Notes under the pieces: model-generated
What the model was told of the DNA's origin: nothing
The model's input: only the letters and a program-made list of their open reading frames with translations
Database searches by the model: none
Shown: piece by piece, positions 41,895 through 49,629 of the stretch
Numbering within the stretch: position 1 is the first letter of the stretch
How the letters are laid out: each line of letters starts with the position of its first letter
Assembly: GCF_002846495.1 (NCBI RefSeq)
Contig: NZ_PJNE01000001.1
Span: 124,001-188,000 of the forward strand
Length of the DNA: 64,000 bases
Direction: 5' to 3'
From: Phycicoccus duodecadis
Lineage (GTDB): Bacteria > Actinomycetota > Actinomycetes > Actinomycetales > Dermatophilaceae
Program-made: the position numbers and the translations under genes

Positions 41895-43265
41895 GTGGCC
41901 GTCGTCACTCGTCCGGGTCGCCGTTCGCCCGGCGGCGGCGCCGCCCGACGCCGGATGGCTCCCACCCTCTGGGCGCTGCTGGTCGCCGCGGGGGTGGCGG
42001 TGCCCGTCTGGGCCCTGTGGCAGGCTCCGGACGGCGCCCACCGGGGGGTGTGGCGCGTCGTCTCGCTCGTCGCCGCCCTCGGGGCCGCCTCCCTCCTGGT
42101 CCTCACCTTCCTCCTCCCCAGCCGGTTCCGACCGCTCACCGGGTACCTCGGAGTCGAGCGCCTGCTGCGCAGCCACCGGGCCCTGGCCCTGGCCGCCGTG
42201 GGGCTCGTCGTCCTCCACGTCGTGACCGTCGTCGTCCGGCCGGGCCCGGGGCTCGGCATCCTGGACCTGCGGACGGCCCCGCCCCGGGTGTGGGCCGCCT
42301 CCGTCGCCACCGTGGCCCTGCTGGCCCTCGTCGGGCTCGGGGTCAGCCGGCGCCGCCGCCGCCCGCGCTACGAGGGCTGGCGCCTCGGGCACGTGATCCT
42401 CGCCAACGTCGCCCTCCTCGCCACGACCCTGCACGTGCTGTGGCTCGGCGACCTGACCCGGTTCGCCGTGGCCCGTGCCTGGTTCGTCGGGCTGGCGACC
42501 CTGATGGTCGGTGCGCTGGCGTTGCGGTGGGTGTGGCGGCCGCTGCGCTCGCTGCGGCACCGCTACGTCGTCGACGAGGTCCGCCGGGCGTCCCCCACCG
42601 CCGTGACGCTCGTCCTGCACGCCACCGGCCACGGTGGTCTCGAGTTCCGGCCGGGGCAGTTCGCCTGGCTCAAGATCGGCACCTCGCCGTTCGTCTTCGA
42701 GGAGCACCCGTTCACGATCGCCTCGGCCGCCACCGAGCCGTGGCGCAAGGAGTTCACCATCAAGGGGGTCGGCGACTTCAGCGAGCTGGTCGCGGGGCTG
42801 AAGCCCGGCCGTCACGTCTTCCTCGACGGGCCGCACGGGGCGTTCACCCTCGACGGACTCACCTCCGACCGATTCGTCCTCATCGCCGGCGGGGTCGGGA
42901 TCACCCCGATGCTGAGCATGCTGCGGACCCTGGCCGCACGCCACGACCCCCGGCCGGTGCTGCTGTTCGTCGCCGGGCGCACCGCCGACGACCTGCTGCA
43001 CCGCGCCGACGGAGAGCACCTCGAGGAGTCCCTCGACCTGCAGGTCGTCGAGATCCTCGAGGAACCCGACGACGGCTGGGAGGGGGAGGTGGGCCGTTTC
43101 ACCCGCGAGACCCTGGAACGGTCGCTGCCGAGGATCCGGCGGCGCGAGCGCGTCGACGTGTTCGTGTGCGGCCCCGGGCCGATGGTCGCCGCCGCCACCC
43201 GCATCGTGAGCGACCGGGGCATACCCGGCTCCCGGATCCACACGGAGCTCTTCGACGTCGTGTGA
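41895..43265 (+). CDS. Ferric-reductase-like flavoprotein (FRE/NOX membrane domain plus FNR)
   Basis: A 456-residue membrane oxidoreductase. About six helices with the His pairs in LRSHRALALAAVGLVVLHVV and LRLGHVILANVALLATTLHVLW could hold two hemes. The FNR part follows: FRPGQFAWLKIGTS and FEEHPFTIASAA bind FAD, GGVGITPMLSMLR binds NAD(P)H and FVCGPGPMVAAATR is the C-terminal signature. It moves electrons across the membrane to iron or oxygen. The GTG at 41895 is chosen because of GGAGGAG; a GTG at 41856 would add 13 residues. Confidence 0.85.
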   Translation: MAVVTRPGRRSPGGGAARRRMAPTLWALLVAAGVAVPVWALWQAPDGAHRGVWRVVSLVAALGAASLLVLTFLLPSRFRPLTGYLGVERLLRSHRALALAAVGLVVLHVVTVVVRPGPGLGILDLRTAPPRVWAASVATVALLALVGLGVSRRRRRPRYEGWRLGHVILANVALLATTLHVLWLGDLTRFAVARAWFVGLATLMVGALALRWVWRPLRSLRHRYVVDEVRRASPTAVTLVLHATGHGGLEFRPGQFAWLKIGTSPFVFEEHPFTIASAATEPWRKEFTIKGVGDFSELVAGLKPGRHVFLDGPHGAFTLDGLTSDRFVLIAGGVGITPMLSMLRTLAARHDPRPVLLFVAGRTADDLLHRADGEHLEESLDLQVVEILEEPDDGWEGEVGRFTRETLERSLPRIRRRERVDVFVCGPGPMVAAATRIVSDRGIPGSRIHTELFDVV

Positions 43266-43268
43266 CCT

Positions 43269-43274
43269 TAGGGT
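43269..43274 (+). promoter_or_regulatory. -10 element of the DUF1028 gene
   Basis: TAGGGT ends 6 bases before the ATG at 43281; leaderless mRNA predicted. Confidence 0.5.
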
Positions 43275-43280
43275 CGCCCC

Positions 43281-44120
43281 ATGACCTTCTCCATCGCCGC
43301 CCGTGACGCCGACGCCTGGGGCGTGGCGGTCGCGAGCAAGTTCCTGGCCGTCGGCAGCGTCGTCCCGCGGGTCGTCCTGGGCCACTGCGCCATCGCGACC
43401 CAGGCCATGGCCCGGGTCGCCTACCTCGACGAGCTCGAGGCCGCCCTCCGCGCCGGTACGCCCACCGCCGAGGCCCTGGCCGCGGCCCTCGCCGGTGACG
43501 ACGGGGGCGCGCACCGCCAGGTCGGGGTGGTCGGCCCGGACGGGCCCGCGACCCACACCGGGGCGGAGTGCCTGCACTGGGCCGGTGGGCGCACCGGCGC
43601 CGAGGGCCGGAGCGCGTACGCGATCCAGGGCAACATCCTGGTCGGGCCGCAGGTCGTGGAGGCCATGGAGACGGCCTGGCACGAGCACGCCGGGGCGCCG
43701 CTCGACGAGCGGCTCGTCGCCGTCCTCCTGGCGGGTGACGCGGCGGGCGGCGACGCCCGCGGCCGCCAGAGCGCGGCCCTGCTCGTCCGCCGCCCCGGCG
43801 CCGGCTACGACGCCTCCGGGGTGCTGGCCGACCTGCGGGTCGACGACCATCCCGAGGCGCCCCACGAGCTCGCGCGGCTGCACCAGCTCTCGAGCCTGTA
43901 CTTCGGGACCGCCCAGGACGTCCGGCCGCTCGAGGGGCCCCTGCGTGCAGAGGTGGCCGCCCTCCTGGCGGCCGTCGGCCACGCCCCGGTCTCCGACGAC
44001 GTGGAGGCTGCGCTGGAGGCCTGGATGGGCGAGGCCAACCTCGAGAACCGGCATGCCTCGGGCGGCATCGACACGCGCGTGCTCGGCGTCCTGCGTGACG
44101 GGCTGCCCACCGGCCCGTGA
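43281..44120 (+). CDS. DUF1028 family Ntn-hydrolase-like protein
   Basis: A 279-residue protein with the DUF1028 start MTFSIAARDADAWGVAVASKFLAVGSVVPRV, then QAMARVAYLDELEAALRAGTPTAEALAAALAGDDGGAHRQVGVV. The N-terminal MTFS suggests a nucleophile Thr2 or Ser4 after Met removal as in Ntn hydrolases. A C-terminal peptidoglycan-binding-like segment (residues about 215-270) accompanies many members. Function unknown. The -10 at 43269-43274 supports this start. Confidence 0.87.
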   Translation: MTFSIAARDADAWGVAVASKFLAVGSVVPRVVLGHCAIATQAMARVAYLDELEAALRAGTPTAEALAAALAGDDGGAHRQVGVVGPDGPATHTGAECLHWAGGRTGAEGRSAYAIQGNILVGPQVVEAMETAWHEHAGAPLDERLVAVLLAGDAAGGDARGRQSAALLVRRPGAGYDASGVLADLRVDDHPEAPHELARLHQLSSLYFGTAQDVRPLEGPLRAEVAALLAAVGHAPVSDDVEAALEAWMGEANLENRHASGGIDTRVLGVLRDGLPTGP

Positions 44121-44136
44121 AGCGCGCTCGCGGGCG

Positions 44137-44757
44137 TCAGCGGCTGGGCCAGCCGCCCGCTCCCGCGCGCACGACCTCGCCGGCGGGGTCGCCGGTGAAG
44201 TCGACCACCGTGGTGGGCTCGGTGCCGCACTCCCCCGAGTCCAGGACGACGTCGACGACGTGGTCGAGGGTCTCCTTGACCTCCCAGCCCTGCGTCATCG
44301 GCTCGGTCTCGCCGGGCAGGATCAGCGTCGAGGACAGCAGCGGCTCACCGAGGGCGGCCAGCAGCTCGCGGACGACCGGGTGCTCGGGGATCCGCACGCC
44401 CACGGTCTTCTTCTTCGCGTGCAGCAGCCGCCGCGGCACCTCCTGGGTGGCCGGCAGGATGAACGTGTAGGGCCCCGGGGTCGCGGCCTTCACCGCCCGG
44501 AAGACGTGGTTGTCGACGTGCACCAGCTGCCCGAGCTGGGCGAAGTCGCGGCACACCAGCGTGTAGTGGTGGCGGTCGTCGAGCCGGCGGATGGTGCGGA
44601 TGCGGTCCTTGGCCTGCTGGTCGCCCATGAGCGCGCCGAGGGCGTAGCCCGAGTCGGTGGGGTAGGCGACGAGACCACCCGCACGCAGGATGTCGACGGT
44701 CTGCGCGATCGCGCGGGGCTGGGGGTCGACGGGGTGGACGTCGAGGTAGCGGGCCAC
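44137..44757 (-). CDS. YciO/Sua5/YrdC family protein
   Basis: A 206-residue protein of the YrdC fold. ILRAGGLVAYPTDSGYALGALMGDQQAKDRIRTIRRLDDRHHYTLVCRDFAQL is closest to E. coli YciO, which binds RNA, and KTVGVRIPEHPVVRELLAALGEPLLSSTLI is the shared core. It differs from genuine TsaC/Sua5 in the first loop (TDSGYALG), so threonylcarbamoyl-AMP synthesis is possible but not certain. The GTG at 44757 has the leaderless -10 TAGGCT (44769-44764), 6 bases upstream. Confidence 0.85.
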   Translation of the reverse strand: MARYLDVHPVDPQPRAIAQTVDILRAGGLVAYPTDSGYALGALMGDQQAKDRIRTIRRLDDRHHYTLVCRDFAQLGQLVHVDNHVFRAVKAATPGPYTFILPATQEVPRRLLHAKKKTVGVRIPEHPVVRELLAALGEPLLSSTLILPGETEPMTQGWEVKETLDHVVDVVLDSGECGTEPTTVVDFTGDPAGEVVRAGAGGWPSR

Positions 44758-44763
44758 CCCGCC

Positions 44764-44769
44764 AGCCTA
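44764..44769 (-). promoter_or_regulatory. -10 element of the YciO-like gene
   Basis: AGCCTA reads TAGGCT on the minus strand, ending 6 bases before GTG 44757. It overlaps the stop codon of the upstream membrane-protein gene. Confidence 0.5.
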
Positions 44770-45654
44770 GGACGCCGCCGTCCGGCCCGGCGCCCGTGCG
44801 GCTGCGCGACGGCGCAGACCGCGGTCCCAGAGCTCGGCGGTCTGCACCAGCCAGAAGGCGGCGAACAGCACGATGAGGACGACCTCGACCCACAGCACGA
44901 CCTCGGAGGAGCCGGTGGCCAGGCTGACCACCACGGTGACCACGAGCGAGACCAGCATGAGCGTCGAGATGCCCCGGTATGCCGCGACGTAGCGCGAGGC
45001 CCGGGCGGGGGCGACGCCGGCGCGCATCGACGAACGGACGTCGCGCCCGTTGAGCCAGACGACCCCGACGATGCAGACGAACATCGGGACGGCGGCGAAG
45101 CCGTGTGCGTGGTCGAGGAAGGACCGGCGCGCGGCGTAGAACCAGACCGCTCCCCCGCCGAGCAGGACCGCCGTGCCGAGGATGCCGAGGCGGTCCCAGC
45201 GGCCGAGACCCCCCGACCCGGCGTCACGGCGCGCGATGACGGCCACGGTCACCCCGATGAGCGCCCCGGCGACGAAGAGGGCCTGCATGTTGTTCGCGAC
45301 GCGGCTCGGCACGTCCATGGCCGCGAGGGGCACCGACCGACACGTGCCGGCCTCGGTCGTCGGCACGAAGGCGACGCCCGGCGCCAGCATCCCCGCCACG
45401 TTGAGCAGGACGTCCTCGACCTCGGTGTTCCCCTTCAGCGCCACGAGGCACACGCCCATGGTCACGAGGACGCCGACGAACACCGACTGCACGGGCGTGT
45501 AGTAGTACGCGCTGATGGAGCCCTGCAGGCAGCCGCGGCCGGTGGCCACCCACTCGAGGGTGACGGCGCTGAACAGGAGGACGACCAGGGCCACCAGGGC
45601 CAGGCGCAGGTAGCGGTAGGTCTTGACCGCACCCAGGGCGGGATCGGGCTGCAC
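44767..45654 (-). CDS. Membrane protein of unknown function
   Basis: A 295-residue polytopic protein, about seven or eight helices with no recognised family. LRLALVALVVLLFSAVTLEWVATGRGCLQGSISAYYYTPVQSVFVGVLVTMGVCLVALKG at the start, and a Cys-rich loop (GRGCLQGS, TEAGTCRSVP) outside. The GTG at 45654 is chosen because GAGGAGGA (45659-45666 on the opposite strand) lies about 4 to 5 bases upstream. It is followed at ten bases by the YciO-like gene, which has its own -10. Nothing indicates a substrate. Confidence 0.75.
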   Translation of the reverse strand: MQPDPALGAVKTYRYLRLALVALVVLLFSAVTLEWVATGRGCLQGSISAYYYTPVQSVFVGVLVTMGVCLVALKGNTEVEDVLLNVAGMLAPGVAFVPTTEAGTCRSVPLAAMDVPSRVANNMQALFVAGALIGVTVAVIARRDAGSGGLGRWDRLGILGTAVLLGGGAVWFYAARRSFLDHAHGFAAVPMFVCIVGVVWLNGRDVRSSMRAGVAPARASRYVAAYRGISTLMLVSLVVTVVVSLATGSSEVVLWVEVVLIVLFAAFWLVQTAELWDRGLRRRAAARAPGRTAAS

Positions 45655-45713
45655 GGGGTCCTCCTCGGTGACGTCGCTGCCCTCAGGAGGCGCGAGGCGG
45701 CCTCCGCGATACG

Positions 45714-46184
45714 TCAGGCCTCGCGGTAGGTGACCGGGGCGCCGCGCTGGACGGTGCGCGACACCGTGCACAGCCGGTCACGGCTCTGGGCGATGGCGCG
45801 TGGGAGCCGCGCGCGGGCCCGGTCGCCGTCGGCGCCCTCGGGGAAGCGGACCCGGAAGGTGATCTCGATGTCGCCGAGGTGGTTCTCGCCGTCGTCCTTG
45901 AGCTTCTCGCCGGCGGACTCGACGTCGAACGCGACCGGCTCGGCCAGCCGGCTGGTGATGAAGTCGACGTCGGTGGCGCTGCACGCGGCCATCGCCACGA
46001 GGAGCAGCTCGACCGGGGTGAAGTCGTCGGTGTCGCCCCCTCCACCGGTGCGCAGGGTGCCGCCCCGGGCGTTCGTGACCTCGTAGAGCCCCTTCTCGAG
46101 ACGGGTCATCGAGACGCTGCGGTGGCCGAGGCCGGTGCCGCCGGTCCCACCGGTGTCGTCGGGCTGCTGGACCTGCTCCGTCAT
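45714..46184 (-). CDS. OsmC/Ohr family peroxide-related protein
   Basis: A 156-residue OsmC-fold protein that should reduce organic hydroperoxides with paired cysteines. AACSATDVDFITSR carries the peroxidatic Cys and RLCTVSRTV the second; LEVELLLVAMA-type region is DDFTPVELLLVAMAA. It is more like the YhfA/OsmC branch than Ohr. GAGGGAG in front of the ATG at 46184 is a good ribosome binding site. Upstream lies a 9-base tandem repeat shared with the divergent phosphatase gene. Confidence 0.86.
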   Translation of the reverse strand: MTEQVQQPDDTGGTGGTGLGHRSVSMTRLEKGLYEVTNARGGTLRTGGGGDTDDFTPVELLLVAMAACSATDVDFITSRLAEPVAFDVESAGEKLKDDGENHLGDIEITFRVRFPEGADGDRARARLPRAIAQSRDRLCTVSRTVQRGAPVTYREA

Positions 46185-46198
46185 CGTGCTCCCTCTTT

Positions 46199-46239
46199 CG
46201 GCGGCCTCGGCGGCCTCGGCGGCCTCGGCGGCCTCGGCG
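46199..46239. repeat. 9-base tandem repeat, about 4.5 copies, between osmC-like and phosphatase genes
   Basis: Four exact copies of CGGCGGCCT followed by CGGCG at 46199-46239, in the divergent intergenic region. Copy number of such repeats can vary. It leaves little room for a normal promoter of either gene. Confidence 0.8.
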
Positions 46240-46264
46240 TCCATCCTGTCATCCGGGTGCGACG

Positions 46265-46882
46265 ATGGCGCCCATGTCCGCTGACGCCCCCGGCCGGCTC
46301 GTGCTCGTACGCCACGGCGAGACCGCATGGTCCGCCGCGGGGCGGCACACCGGCCGTACCGACGTACCCCTGACCGAGCGCGGCGAGGCCGACGCCCGGG
46401 CGCTGGTGCCTCTCCTGGCACGGTTCGAGGTGGCGCTCACCCTGTGCTCGCCGCTGGAGCGGGCCCGGCGCACCGCCGAGCTCGCCGGGCTCGCGGCCGA
46501 GGTCGACGACGACCTGCTCGAGTGGGACTACGGCCGCTGGGAGGGGATGACGACGCCGGAGATCCGCGCCCGGCTCGGTGACCCGGGGTGGACCGTGCTC
46601 GACGACGGGGTCGAGCCGGGCGCGACCCCGGGCGAGACGGTCGAGGAGGTGGCCGCGCGGGCGGCGCGGGTGCTCCGGCGCGCCGAGGCCGCGCGCACCG
46701 GGGGTGACGTCGTGCTGGTGGCCCACGGTCACCTGCTGCGCGTCCTGACGGCCACCGCCCTGCGGCAGGAGCCGCGGTTCGCCGCGCACCTGGTGCTGCG
46801 CCCGGCCGCCGTCTGCGTCCTCGGGGCGGAGCACGGCGTTCCGGCCGTGCTGGCCTGGAACCTCGAGGGCCCGAGCCGCTAG
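46265..46882 (+). CDS. Histidine phosphatase (phosphoglycerate-mutase-like)
   Basis: A 205-residue enzyme with the catalytic RHGE at residues 16-19 and the second His in VAHGHLLRVL. TERGEADARALV and LLEWDYGRWEG are the other two motifs. Many paralogues exist, and the substrate, such as a phosphosugar, is not fixed. Start ATG 46265; the ATG at 46274 is an alternative and loses three residues. Its stop overlaps that of the convergent GCS gene by four bases. Confidence 0.87.
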   Translation: MAPMSADAPGRLVLVRHGETAWSAAGRHTGRTDVPLTERGEADARALVPLLARFEVALTLCSPLERARRTAELAGLAAEVDDDLLEWDYGRWEGMTTPEIRARLGDPGWTVLDDGVEPGATPGETVEEVAARAARVLRRAEAARTGGDVVLVAHGHLLRVLTATALRQEPRFAAHLVLRPAAVCVLGAEHGVPAVLAWNLEGPSR

Positions 46883-48360
46883 GGCACCGGCCAGGTGTGC
46901 ACCGGCTCGTTGCCGGCCATGTGCCCGGCGTAGCGCTCGACCATCAGGCGCAGCGCCTCGCGCCGCTCGTGACCCTCGCCCTCGAAGTGCGTCACGCACC
47001 GGGTCTGCCACTCGGCGCCGTTGAGCCCCGTGGTGGCCCGACCCTCCATGATGCCGAGGAACCGGTCGCGCACGGCGTCCGAGACCCCCCAGGCCTTGAG
47101 GCCCTCGTGTGCCAGGGGGAGCAGGTGGCGCAGCACGAGCTCGTCGGCCGAGACCTCGCCGAACCCGGGCCAGTAGAGCCTGGCCTCGATGCCGTCGCGA
47201 GCCGCCCGGCGGAAGTTCTCCTCGCACGCGGCGAAGCTCATCTTGGTCCAGACCGGGCGGTCGGCGGAGGCCAGCACCCGGATCGCGCCGTAGTAGAACG
47301 CGGCGTTGGCCAGCACGTCGGCGATGGTCGGGCCGGCGGGGAGCACCCGGTTCTCGACGCGCAGGTGCGGGGTGCCGTCGACGATGTCGTAGATGGGGCG
47401 GTTCCAGCGGTAGACGGTGCCGTTGTGCAGCCGCAGTTCGGCCAGGTCGGGGGCCACGCCGGCCTCGAGCTTGGCCATCGGGTCCTCGTCGGTGACCTCG
47501 GCCAGCAGGGTCGGGAAGTAGCGGACGTTCTCCTCGAAGAGGTCGAAGATCGAGGTGATCCAGCGCTCGCCGAAGAACACCCGGGGGCGCACGCCCTGGT
47601 TCTTCAGCTCGACCGGCCGGGTGTCGGTGGCCTGGGTGAAGAGCTCGATGCGGGTCTCGGCGTGCAGGCGCTTGCCGAAGAAGTACGGGCTGTTCGCGGC
47701 CAGCGCCAGCTGCACCGCCGAGATGGCCTGGGCGGCGTTCCAGTGGTTGGCGAACTCGTGGGGGGCCACCTGCAGGTGCAGCTGCACCGAGGTGCAGGCG
47801 CTCTCGGGCGCGATGGAGTCGCAGAAGGTGGCGACCCGCTCGCCGGTGGGGCCCTCGATGTCGAGGTAGACGTCCTCGCCGCGCGCCAGGAAGATCGAGT
47901 CGTTCAGGGCGGTGTAGCGGTTGTTGCGGCTGATCCAGTCGCCCTCGTAGTGCTCGGGCATGATCGTGGGGAGGATGCCGATGGCCAGGATCTTCGAGCC
48001 CACGCGGGCCGCGGCGGCGTCGGCGGCGTTGAGGCTGGCCCGCAGGTCGTTCTCGAGCTCGATGGCGGCGTCACCGGGCAGCGGGCGCGGGGGCACGTTG
48101 AGCTCGATGTTGTAGCGCGCGAGCTCGGTCTGGTAGCCGGGGTCGGCGATCGCCTCGAGCACCTCGGCGTTGTGGAAGTGCGGCTGGTGGTCGGCGTCGA
48201 CGAGGTTGAGCTCGATCTCGAGACCGGTCATCGGCCGGTCGAACTCGAACGAGCTCTGGGTCAGCATCCGTTCGAAGACGTCGAGGTTCTGGCGCACCTT
48301 CTCGCGGTAGCGCTGACGCTGCTCGCGCGTGTAGCTCTGTGCGCTGACCTCGGCTCCCAT
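46879..48360 (-). CDS. Glutamate-cysteine ligase-like protein (GCS2)
   Basis: A 493-residue GCS2-type ATP-dependent ligase. MGAEVSAQSYTREQRQRYREKV is the usual start; GLEIELNLVDADHQPHFHN carries the metal Glu residues, TSVQLHLQVAPHEFANHWN and NSPYFFGKRLHAETRIELF follow. Actinobacteria make mycothiol rather than glutathione, so the product may serve ergothioneine synthesis (EgtA-like) or another pathway. The start ATG 48360 keeps the family N-terminus; an ATG 18 bases upstream would add six residues, and neither has a clear ribosome binding site. Confidence 0.82.
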   Translation of the reverse strand: MGAEVSAQSYTREQRQRYREKVRQNLDVFERMLTQSSFEFDRPMTGLEIELNLVDADHQPHFHNAEVLEAIADPGYQTELARYNIELNVPPRPLPGDAAIELENDLRASLNAADAAAARVGSKILAIGILPTIMPEHYEGDWISRNNRYTALNDSIFLARGEDVYLDIEGPTGERVATFCDSIAPESACTSVQLHLQVAPHEFANHWNAAQAISAVQLALAANSPYFFGKRLHAETRIELFTQATDTRPVELKNQGVRPRVFFGERWITSIFDLFEENVRYFPTLLAEVTDEDPMAKLEAGVAPDLAELRLHNGTVYRWNRPIYDIVDGTPHLRVENRVLPAGPTIADVLANAAFYYGAIRVLASADRPVWTKMSFAACEENFRRAARDGIEARLYWPGFGEVSADELVLRHLLPLAHEGLKAWGVSDAVRDRFLGIMEGRATTGLNGAEWQTRCVTHFEGEGHERREALRLMVERYAGHMAGNEPVHTWPVP

Positions 48361-48440
48361 GCGCTCAACCAACCACATCGGACGGGAGGGCGGTAGCCGG
48401 GATGGGCGTTTCGGTCACCGGGTCTGTCGGACCGGTCTCC

Positions 48441-48446
48441 TAGCGT
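48441..48446 (+). promoter_or_regulatory. -10 element of sbcD
   Basis: TAGCGT ends 7 bases before the ATG at 48454; leaderless mRNA predicted for the sbcD-sbcC unit. Confidence 0.5.
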
Positions 48447-48453
48447 GGGCGCC

Positions 48454-49629
48454 ATGCGGTTGCTGCACACCTCCGACTGGCACCTGGGGCGCTCGTTCCA
48501 CGGTGTCGGGCTGCTCGGGGCCCAGGCCGCCCACCTCGACCACCTGGTCGAGGTCGTGCGCACCGAGGCGGTCGACGCCGTGCTGGTCAGCGGCGACGTC
48601 TACGACCGTGCGCTGCCCTCCCCCGACACCGTGCAGCTGCTGTCCGAGACCCTCGAGCGCCTGGTCGACGCCGGCGCCCGGGTCGTCGTCTCCAGCGGCA
48701 ACCACGACTCGGCCACGCGGCTCGGCTTCGCCTCGGGCCTGCTCGAGCGCGCCGGGGTCCACCTGCGCACCACCGTCGCCGACATCGGCCGCCCGGTGAT
48801 GGTCGGCGACGTCGCGGTCCACCCTCTCCCCTACCTCGAGCCGGCTCTGGTCGCCGACGACCTCGGCGCCACCGAGCGCACCCACGCCGGGGTGCTGCGA
48901 GCCGCCATGGCCCGGGTGCGGGCCGACGCCGCCACGCGGGGCGGCCGCACGGTCGTCATGGCCCACGCGTTCGTCTCCGGGGGCGTCGCCAGCGACTCCG
49001 AGCGCGACATCTCGGTCGGCGGGGTGTCGGCGGTGCCGGTGGAGGTCTTCGACGGCGTCGACTACACCGCGCTGGGGCACCTGCACGGGCGGCAGCGGGT
49101 CTCCGAGGCCGTGCGCTACAGCGGCTCGCCGGTGGCGATGTCCTTCAGCGAGTGGCGCCACCGCAAGGGCGGCCTGCTGGTCGACCTCGGCGGCGCCGGT
49201 GCCGTCGTCGACGAGGTCGACGCCCCGGTCGGCCGCCGGCTGGCCGTGCTGCGCGGCACCCTCGACGACCTGCTGGCCGACCCCCGGCACGCCGCCGCCG
49301 AGGGCGCCTGGTGCCAGGTCACGCTCACCGACGCCTCCCGGCCCCTCGGCGCCATGGAGCGGCTGCGCCGGCGCTTCCCGCACACCCTCGAGCTCCGCTT
49401 CGAGCCCGAGGGTGCGGTCCGCCCGCTCCGGCCCTACGCGCAGCGGGTGCGGGCCGAGTCGCCCGTCGATGTCTGCTGCGACTTCCTCGACCACGTGCGC
49501 GCCGGCCAGGGCGCCGACGCCGACGAGCGGGCCCTGCTCGCGGAGGCCGTCGAGGCCTCCCGGGTGGCGCGCGGGCTCACCGACGACGAGGGCGTGGCGC
49601 GGCCGGGTCGCGCGGCGGGGGCGGCGTGA
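48454..49629 (+). CDS. sbcD: Exonuclease SbcD
   Basis: Mre11-type nuclease subunit of SbcCD, 391 residues, which cuts hairpins and DNA ends. LHTSDWHLGRSFHG, SGDVYDRALPS, SSGNHDSATR, MAHAFVSGG and LGHLHGRQRVS are the five phosphoesterase motifs with their metal residues. The C-terminal part holds the capping domain. Start ATG 48454 fits the -10 TAGCGT. Its stop overlaps the GTG of sbcC. Confidence 0.96.
   Translation: MRLLHTSDWHLGRSFHGVGLLGAQAAHLDHLVEVVRTEAVDAVLVSGDVYDRALPSPDTVQLLSETLERLVDAGARVVVSSGNHDSATRLGFASGLLERAGVHLRTTVADIGRPVMVGDVAVHPLPYLEPALVADDLGATERTHAGVLRAAMARVRADAATRGGRTVVMAHAFVSGGVASDSERDISVGGVSAVPVEVFDGVDYTALGHLHGRQRVSEAVRYSGSPVAMSFSEWRHRKGGLLVDLGGAGAVVDEVDAPVGRRLAVLRGTLDDLLADPRHAAAEGAWCQVTLTDASRPLGAMERLRRRFPHTLELRFEPEGAVRPLRPYAQRVRAESPVDVCCDFLDHVRAGQGADADERALLAEAVEASRVARGLTDDEGVARPGRAAGAA

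Noticed and set aside
44137..44757. Assigning the gene as genuine TsaC (threonylcarbamoyl-AMP synthase)
   Set aside because: The first loop matches the YciO branch better, and the essential tsaC copy usually stands elsewhere; the neutral family name is used.
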